DNA of 35,712 bases from an uncultured Mediterraneibacter sp. (GTDB taxonomy: Bacteria; Bacillota; Clostridia; Lachnospirales; Lachnospiraceae). This document shows, piece by piece, positions 30,400 through 35,712 of the stretch (position 1 is the stretch's first letter; every line of letters starts with the position of its first letter). The DNA lies in assembly GCF_934330165.1 (NCBI RefSeq), contig NZ_CAKRGI010000024.1:1-35712 (forward strand), given 5' to 3'. The translations under genes were made by a program, and so were the position numbers. The notes under the pieces were generated by a model. It saw only the letters and a program-made list of their open reading frames with translations. It did not search any database and had not been told where the DNA came from.

Positions 30400-32712
30400 A
30401 TGAAGAATTTATTCAAATATGCTGCATCGTACTGGAAGGCGATGATAGCGATCGTATTGATTCTCTTCATTCAGGCTTACTGTGATCTGTCTTTGCCTGC
30501 GTATACTTCTGACATTGTCAATGTCGGAATTCAGCAGGGAGGTATTGAAGACGAGATACCGGAACAGATTGCACAGGAAGAGATGGATAAGTTATTACTT
30601 TTTATATCAGAAGAAGACGGGCAGAAAGTAATGGATGCTTATGAGGAAGATACGACATCTTATGAAAAAGATGCATATGTTCTGAAAGAATCTGTATCTG
30701 AGGATGAAGAACAGATGAAAGAAGTTCAGGATATTCTGAAGCTTCCAATGATGCTGACAGCCGGCTTTGAATCCGGAAGTGATATGACAAAAGAAATTGA
30801 GTCGCAGTTAAAGGAAGGACTTCCGGAAGGTGCAGTTTCGGAAGAGACAACGATTTTCGATATTATGAAGATGCTGCCGGGGGAGCAGAGAGCTGCCATG
30901 GTGGAAAAGATGGGAGAACAGATGGAGGATCTCCCGGATACGATTTTAGATCAGGCAGCAGTCAGTTATTGTAAGGCTGTCTATCAGGATCTTGGAATGA
31001 ATATGGATAAGATCCAGACAGGATATCTTGTAAAGACCGGTGGAATGATGATTGCACTGGCATTTCTTGGAATGGCGGCGAGCGTACTGGTGGGATTCCT
31101 TGCTTCAAGAGTAGGAGCATCAGCAGGACGTGACTTAAGAGGCAGAGTCTTCCATAAGGTTGTAGGCTTTTCGAATCATGAGTTTAACCAGTTTTCTACG
31201 GCTTCATTGATCACGAGAAGTACGAATGATATTCAGCAGATTCAGATGTTGATCGTAATGCTTTTGAGGATGGTTCTTTATGCACCGATTCTGGCAATCG
31301 GAGGCGTGTTCCAGGTAATGAAGACGAATGTGTCGATGTCCTGGATCATCGGACTTGCGGTGATTGTCATTGCATGCATGGTATTGTTACTTTTCGTTGT
31401 GGCGATGCCGAAATTTAAAATACTGCAGAAGCTTGTCGATAAGCTGAACCTTGTGACGAGAGAGATTCTGACAGGTCTGCCGGTTATCCGTGCATTCAGT
31501 ACAGAAAAGCATGAGGAGAAACGTTTTGATGACGCAAATATAGAACTGACAAAGACGAATCTCTTTGTCAATCGTGCTATGACATTTATGATGCCGATGA
31601 TGATGCTGGTGATGAATGGAGTATCTGTTTTGATCGTATGGATCGGAGCACATGGGATCAGTGATGGTCAGATGCAGGTTGGAGATATGATGGCATTTAT
31701 TCAGTATACAATGCAGATTATCATGGGATTCCTGATGCTTTGTATGATCTCGATCATGCTTCCGCGTGCAGCTGTAGCGGCTGACCGTGTGGAAGAAGTG
31801 CTGAAGAGTGAGACGATCATCCGTGATCCGAAACAGCCACAGGCACTGCCGGAGCAGGGAAAGGGAGTTCTTTCTTTTGATCATGTATCGTTTAAATATC
31901 CGGGAGCGGACGAAGATGTACTGCAGGATATCACATTTACAGCAAGGCCGGGACAGACCACGGCGATCATCGGAAGTACAGGAAGTGGAAAATCAACATT
32001 GGTTAATCTGATTCCAAGATTTTATGATGTGACCGAAGGAAAGATCACACTGGATGGAATGGATATCCGTGAGGTAAAGCAGCATGATCTCAGAGAAAAG
32101 CTGGGCTATGTGCCACAGAAGGGAGTACTGTTCTCGGGAAATATTGCTTCTAATATCATGTTCGGAAATACAAATGGAACAGAGGCAGAAATGAAAGAAG
32201 CAGCGGAGATCGCACAGGCAACAGAATTTATCGAAACCAAGCCGGAACAATATGAAAGTCCGATCGCACAGGGCGGATCCAATGTATCTGGAGGTCAGAA
32301 ACAGAGACTTTCCATTGCAAGAGCGATCGCGAAACATCCGCAGGTATTTATTTTTGATGACAGTTTTTCTGCACTCGACTATAAGACGGATGTGACACTG
32401 CGGCATGCACTTGCAGAGAAGACCAGTGAAAGTACCGTTCTGATCGTAGCACAGAGAATCAGTACCATCCTGCATGCGGAGCAGATTCTTGTTCTGGATG
32501 ACGGAAAGATTGTCGGAAAAGGTACTCATACAGAACTACTTAAAAATTGCGAGGTATATCGTGAAATTGCAGAGTCCCAGCTTTCCCAGACAGAACTTGA
32601 GGCTGCTGAACAGAACGATGCAGGATCTCAGGCAGAATTAAAGACTGCCGGTCAGGAAAATGTAAAATCTCAGAAAGACATAGATGGAAAGGAGGAAAAA
32701 ATTCATGGCTAG
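30400..32712 (+). CDS. ABC exporter subunit with degenerate ATP site and large outside loop
   Basis: The 770-aa protein has a type IV exporter membrane domain fused to an ATPase. After TM1 (about 13-33) comes an unusually long, acidic loop (about 42-205) before TM2 (213-235); the other helices follow to about 445. The ATPase has Walker A GSTGSGKST, signature VSGGQKQRLSIARA and Walker B FIFDDSFSALD, where the catalytic Glu is Asp (D654). The switch is VAQRIST, where the His is Gln (Q685). These two changes mark the degenerate site of heterodimeric exporters such as TM287/288, LmrCD and BmrCD. The partner is encoded immediately downstream with canonical residues. A charged C-terminal tail rich in Gln and Glu follows. 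The substrate is unknown. Confidence 0.93.
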   Translation: MKNLFKYAASYWKAMIAIVLILFIQAYCDLSLPAYTSDIVNVGIQQGGIEDEIPEQIAQEEMDKLLLFISEEDGQKVMDAYEEDTTSYEKDAYVLKESVSEDEEQMKEVQDILKLPMMLTAGFESGSDMTKEIESQLKEGLPEGAVSEETTIFDIMKMLPGEQRAAMVEKMGEQMEDLPDTILDQAAVSYCKAVYQDLGMNMDKIQTGYLVKTGGMMIALAFLGMAASVLVGFLASRVGASAGRDLRGRVFHKVVGFSNHEFNQFSTASLITRSTNDIQQIQMLIVMLLRMVLYAPILAIGGVFQVMKTNVSMSWIIGLAVIVIACMVLLLFVVAMPKFKILQKLVDKLNLVTREILTGLPVIRAFSTEKHEEKRFDDANIELTKTNLFVNRAMTFMMPMMMLVMNGVSVLIVWIGAHGISDGQMQVGDMMAFIQYTMQIIMGFLMLCMISIMLPRAAVAADRVEEVLKSETIIRDPKQPQALPEQGKGVLSFDHVSFKYPGADEDVLQDITFTARPGQTTAIIGSTGSGKSTLVNLIPRFYDVTEGKITLDGMDIREVKQHDLREKLGYVPQKGVLFSGNIASNIMFGNTNGTEAEMKEAAEIAQATEFIETKPEQYESPIAQGGSNVSGGQKQRLSIARAIAKHPQVFIFDDSFSALDYKTDVTLRHALAEKTSESTVLIVAQRISTILHAEQILVLDDGKIVGKGTHTELLKNCEVYREIAESQLSQTELEAAEQNDAGSQAELKTAGQENVKSQKDIDGKEEKIHG

Positions 32713-34531
32713 AAGAGGCGGAATGGGGCACGGTGGTGCACCGGCAGAAAAGGCAAAAGATTTTAAAGGAACAATGAAAAAGCTGATCCGGTATATGGCT
32801 TCATTTAAAATTCAGTTTTTCTTTGTCGCAGTCTTTGCTGTCTGTGGAACCATTTTTAATATTGCCGGACCTAAGATTCTCGGAAAAGCAACGACAGAAA
32901 TTTTCAACGGTCTTGTCAGCAAAGTTTCAGGCGAATCAGGCATGGATTTTGGGAAAATCGGAACGATTCTGGCGACAGCATTGAGTCTGTATCTGATCAG
33001 TGCAGCGTGCAGTCTGATCCAGGGATTCCTGATGACAGGTGTATCGCAGAAGACAACTTACAAACTAAGAAAAGAAATCTCACAGAAGATCAACCGGATG
33101 CCGATGAATTATTTCGATACGAAACCGGTTGGAGAAGTTCTCTCAAGGGTGACAAATGATGTGGATACTTTGGGACAGAGTCTGAACCAGAGTGCAACCC
33201 AGCTGATCACATCTGTTACAACGATTATTGGTGTATTGGTGATGATGCTTTCCATCAGTCCGCTGATGACACTGGTAGCATTGTTGATTCTTCCGTTGTC
33301 TATGCTGCTTTTGTCTTTTGTAATGAAGCATTCGCAGAAATATTTTGTTGGACAGCAGGAATATCTTGGAAATGTCAACGGTCAGGTGGAAGAAATCTAC
33401 GGTGGACATAATATCATCAAAGCATTTAATAAAGAAGAAGCGGTGATCAGAGAATTTAATGAAACCAATGGAAAGCTTTACGATTCTGCATGGAAATCTC
33501 AGTTTTTCTCAGGAATGATGATGCCGGTCATGCAGTTCATCGGAAATCTTGGTTATGTAGGTGTGGCAATTCTCGGAGGATTCCTGGCGATCAAAGATGT
33601 GATTGAGGTTGGAGATATCCAGTCATTTATCCAGTATGTCCGTAATTTTACCCAGCCGATCCAGCAGATGGCACAGGTGGCCAATATGCTGCAGTCTACG
33701 GCGGCTGCATCTGAGAGGGTCTTTGAGTTCCTGGAAGAGGAAGAAGAGGATCAGATGGTGGAACATCCGATTTCTGTAGAAAATTTGAAAGGAAATGTTG
33801 AATTTGACCATGTTCATTTCGGATATAACACGGATAAGATCATCATCAATGATTTTTCTGCAAAAGTAAAAGAAGGACAGAAGATTGCGATCGTTGGCCC
33901 GACCGGAGCAGGAAAGACGACAATGATCAAGCTGTTGATGAGATTTTATGATGTAAATGATGGTTCAATTAAAATAGATGGACACGATATCCGGGATTTC
34001 AACCGCAGTGAATTAAGAGAAATGTTCGGAATGGTGCTTCAGGATACGTGGCTGTTCCATGGCTCCGTCCGTGAAAATATCCGTTATGGTAAACTGGATG
34101 CTACAGATGAAGAGGTGATCCAGGCCGCAAAGGCAGCACATGTGCATCGGTTTGTAAAGACACTTCCGGGCGGATATGATATGGAACTGAACGAAGAAGC
34201 GAGCAACGTTTCTCAGGGACAGAAGCAGCTTCTGACGATTGCACGTGCAATCCTTGCAGATCCAAAGATCCTGATCCTGGATGAGGCAACAAGCTCTGTC
34301 GATACAAGAACAGAAGTATTGATCCAGAAAGCGATGGATAATCTGATGGAGGGAAGGACGAGCTTTGTGATCGCACACCGTCTGTCTACGATCCGTGACG
34401 CAGATCTGATCCTTGTTATGAAAGACGGAGATATCGTGGAGCAGGGAAATCATGAAGAACTGCTTGAAAAGGGAGGATTTTATGCAGATCTTTATAATTC
34501 CCAGTTTGAAAAAGCCGGAGAATGTGCATAA
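32705..34531 (+). CDS. ABC exporter subunit with canonical ATP site
   Basis: The 608-aa protein is read from ATG 32705, 9 bases after AAAGGAGG; an earlier in-frame ATG at 32684 precedes that site and is unlikely. The Gly-rich N-terminus MARRGGMGHGGAP is typical of these subunits. Six helices lie within about 30-315. The ATPase has Walker A GPTGAGKTT, signature VSQGQKQLLTIARA (LSGGQ changed to SQGQK), Walker B ILILDEATSSVD with catalytic Glu527, and the switch IAHRLST with His558. It supplies the Walker B Glu and switch His missing from its partner at 30400, while its own signature is the variant one, consistent with a heterodimer that has one working site. It ends the MarR operon. Confidence 0.94.
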   Translation: MARRGGMGHGGAPAEKAKDFKGTMKKLIRYMASFKIQFFFVAVFAVCGTIFNIAGPKILGKATTEIFNGLVSKVSGESGMDFGKIGTILATALSLYLISAACSLIQGFLMTGVSQKTTYKLRKEISQKINRMPMNYFDTKPVGEVLSRVTNDVDTLGQSLNQSATQLITSVTTIIGVLVMMLSISPLMTLVALLILPLSMLLLSFVMKHSQKYFVGQQEYLGNVNGQVEEIYGGHNIIKAFNKEEAVIREFNETNGKLYDSAWKSQFFSGMMMPVMQFIGNLGYVGVAILGGFLAIKDVIEVGDIQSFIQYVRNFTQPIQQMAQVANMLQSTAAASERVFEFLEEEEEDQMVEHPISVENLKGNVEFDHVHFGYNTDKIIINDFSAKVKEGQKIAIVGPTGAGKTTMIKLLMRFYDVNDGSIKIDGHDIRDFNRSELREMFGMVLQDTWLFHGSVRENIRYGKLDATDEEVIQAAKAAHVHRFVKTLPGGYDMELNEEASNVSQGQKQLLTIARAILADPKILILDEATSSVDTRTEVLIQKAMDNLMEGRTSFVIAHRLSTIRDADLILVMKDGDIVEQGNHEELLEKGGFYADLYNSQFEKAGECA

Positions 34532-34606
34532 AGGACGGATCAGTACCGGGTGAAGAAACATCGAGAATCTTTTATCTCAGATGAGAAGAAGGGGAAGAAT
34601 CACAAC

Positions 34607-34648
34607 AAATATCTCCATCATTTCAAAAGAGAATGATGGAGATATTTT
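34607..34648. terminator. Bidirectional terminator between convergent units
   Basis: AAATATCTCCATCATT (34607-34622) and AATGATGGAGATATTT (34632-34647) form a perfect 16-bp stem, A-rich on one side and T-rich on the other. It can stop both the exporter operon from the left and the GNAT gene from the right. The rest of the 210-base gap holds no gene I can see. Confidence 0.9.
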
Positions 34649-34741
34649 GCCCTGCTTATTCTTTTGACCATTGTAAAACATATGTTAATGATATGAATTC
34701 ATAATCCTTTCAGTTCCTTTCTTAAAGATTACACTCTCTAA

Positions 34742-35314
34742 TTATAATCCAAATGATTTTCTGACTTCGTCAAAATCATGAATCGGTAACATGTTTTCCT
34801 GTATTCTCCCAATCTGTTTATCCATATAAATCAATGTATACCATTTATTAAATTTATATCCACAGTTTTTCAGTTCTCCGGCATATGTATATCCCATTTT
34901 CTCATGGAACTGAACACTATTGTAATCAGAATACGCATCGATAGGCTTTGTTATTAAAGAAATCGTATTTACAATCCCTTGTTTTTGCAAAATTTTTTCC
35001 ATCAAAGTATACAGTTTTCGTCCTACACCTGTTCTTCGAATTTCATGTTTTAAATATACAGTCATTTCTACATCCCATGCAAAGGCAGCTCTTGGATGAA
35101 ATCTTCCGGCGTAAGAATATCCAATAATCTCACCATCGGATTCTGCGACAAGGTATGGATAGTGCTCTAAAATATGTCTGATCCGCTCTTGAAATTCTTC
35201 TGGAGATGGAACTTCATATTCAAAAGTAACGGCTGTATTCTTTATATAATAAGTGTAAATCCCAAGTAGTTCTTCTGCATCTTCAGTTGTTGCTGTTCTG
35301 ATTCGGATATCCAT
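34742..35314 (-). CDS. GNAT family N-acetyltransferase (phosphinothricin acetyltransferase-like)
   Basis: The protein is read from the ATG at 35314 (190 aa), which follows AAAGGAAAC; a longer frame upstream lacks such a site. It begins MDIRIRTATTEDAEELLGIY and has the Pat/Bar-like NTAVTFEYEVPSPEEFQERI, YLVAESDGEIIGYSYAG, WDVEMTVYL and the acetyl-CoA loop RRTGVGRKLYTLME. SVQFHEKMGYTYAGELKNCG and YKFNKWYTLIYMDK follow near the end. It would transfer an acetyl group from acetyl-CoA to a small amine, perhaps an amino acid analogue or toxin; the substrate is not known. It converges on the exporter operon. Confidence 0.9.
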   Translation of the reverse strand: MDIRIRTATTEDAEELLGIYTYYIKNTAVTFEYEVPSPEEFQERIRHILEHYPYLVAESDGEIIGYSYAGRFHPRAAFAWDVEMTVYLKHEIRRTGVGRKLYTLMEKILQKQGIVNTISLITKPIDAYSDYNSVQFHEKMGYTYAGELKNCGYKFNKWYTLIYMDKQIGRIQENMLPIHDFDEVRKSFGL

Positions 35315-35448
35315 AATAATTGTTTCCTTTCTTGTACTACCCAAGCCGACTCGTCGGATTGGGGCTGCTCTATATCGGTTCCATGTAATAATTCTTCATA
35401 AGTCCTTGTGATTTGTTTGGTGTCTGTATCTGAGGCTTTTCGTATCAT
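35242..35448 (-). pseudogene. Truncated N-terminus of a second GNAT acetyltransferase
   Basis: After a GTAGGGGAAA site the minus strand reads MIRKASDTDTKQITRTYEEL then LH, a typical GNAT beginning. It then departs into GTDIEQPQSDESAWV and other sequence that fits no family and runs out of frame into the intact GNAT gene. Only the first 22 residues or so (35383-35448) look real. A palindrome lies just after the break. This is most likely a deletion remnant that now acts, at most, as a leader. Confidence 0.45.
35340..35363. repeat. Interrupted palindrome at the GNAT remnant junction
   Basis: CCCAA-G-CCGAC (35340-35350) and GTCGG-A-TTGGG (35353-35363) form an inverted repeat with one mismatch and a 2-base centre. 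It is 26 bases upstream of the intact GNAT start and could be an operator, or the end of the deleted segment. Confidence 0.45.
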
Positions 35449-35712
35449 AAATTTCCCCTACACGGTTTACGGGGGATTTTTGCATATCCTTTACAACTTC
35501 TGATAATAATACGGACAAAAAAATCATTGCAGTGCCCACATATCCCTGTACTTCCACTCTCAGCCGTTAAAAGAAACAAACCGCAAAGTGCAAGGCAAAC
35601 ACTTAATATTACTGACAAGTCTATTTCGCCGCTGAGCGTAAACCAACGCAATTCATATTCATTTCCCTTTTTTACGGTAAATGCAGTTTCCGATAAATTC
35701 TTTTCTTTATAT
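35445..35712 (-). CDS. C-terminal part of a protein with one hydrophobic helix, cut by the window edge
   Basis: The minus strand is open from the window edge to a stop at 35445. It reads YKEKNLSETAFTVKKGNEYE, LRWFTLSGEID, a hydrophobic helix LSVILSVCLALCGLFLLTAE and a Cys- and Arg-rich tail (CGHCNDFF..SCKGYAKIPRKPCRGNL). A TTG at about 35651 could be read as a start, but the frame is open further upstream, so this is more likely the end of a longer protein. I do not recognise the family, and a frameshift after the helix is possible. It overlaps the start of the GNAT remnant by 4 bases. Confidence 0.35.
   Translation of the reverse strand, partial: YKEKNLSETAFTVKKGNEYELRWFTLSGEIDLSVILSVCLALCGLFLLTAESGSTGICGHCNDFFVRIIIRSCKGYAKIPRKPCRGNL

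Noticed and set aside
31387..32529. Minus-strand frames of 165 and 178 codons inside the exporter gene
   Set aside because: Antisense to conserved ABC transporter sequence; His/Cys-rich shadow composition.
1..35712. CRISPR array, tRNA, rRNA, prophage or replication origin
   Set aside because: No spaced direct-repeat array, tRNA-like cloverleaf, rRNA stretch, phage gene set or DnaA-box cluster was seen in reading the window.

Overview
The window looks like a chromosomal segment of a Gram-positive gut anaerobe of the Lachnospiraceae (Dorea/Blautia/Ruminococcus-like). This rests on moderate GC with AGGAGG-type ribosome binding sites, short-spaced operons, a class B sortase with an SPKTG substrate, a YtrA-type GntR/ABC module, and the clpC - 137-aa conserved protein - radA order. 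The assignment is inferred from gene content; no marker gene is present. I see no rRNA, tRNA or CRISPR array.

Layout. (1) 1-1051: two IS66 remnants head to head, the catalytic part of a tnpC on the minus strand and an intact tnpB on the plus strand. (2) 1164-5768: an AT-rich accessory island. It holds a two-helix membrane protein resembling SLATT domains, then a large protein of unknown family beginning MNKSVYLYELDSVRNS, then decayed accessory-gene debris with nested GGAACT palindromes, then a second, less AT-rich paralogue of the large protein, and finally a NUDIX protein with a variant Nudix box. (3) 5863-14175: a surface-polysaccharide control and cell-wall anchoring cluster: VanZ, CpsB-type phosphatase, Ig-like membrane protein, two tandem CpsC/CpsD-type tyrosine kinases (the second with a period-3 tyrosine tail), an LCP ligase with a VanZ-like N-terminus, sortase B, and an SPKTG surface protein under its own promoter. 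No glycosyltransferases are present. (4) 14326-16164: glmS, with a strong terminator and no glmS ribozyme. (5) 16392-22585: pstS-pstC-pstA-pstB-phoU-phoP-phoR, a phosphate uptake and sensing operon with a candidate Pho box upstream. The PstS domain order is circularly permuted. (6) 22816-27618: GntR regulator, clpC, a conserved small protein and radA. (7) 27845-29759: GntR (YtrA type), ABC ATPase and permease, preceded by a helically phased AACAGT/ACTGTT operator array. (8) 29955-34531: MarR regulator and a heterodimeric ABC exporter with one degenerate ATP site, ending in a terminator shared with the convergent GNAT gene. (9) 34742-35712: a GNAT acetyltransferase, a truncated second GNAT, and a partial membrane protein running off the edge, all on the minus strand.

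Functionally the middle of the window joins envelope work (polysaccharide chain control, ligation to the wall, sortase anchoring, GlcN-6-P supply) to phosphate homeostasis. The best candidates for something undescribed are the YLYELDSVRNS / two-helix / NUDIX island and the permuted PstS.
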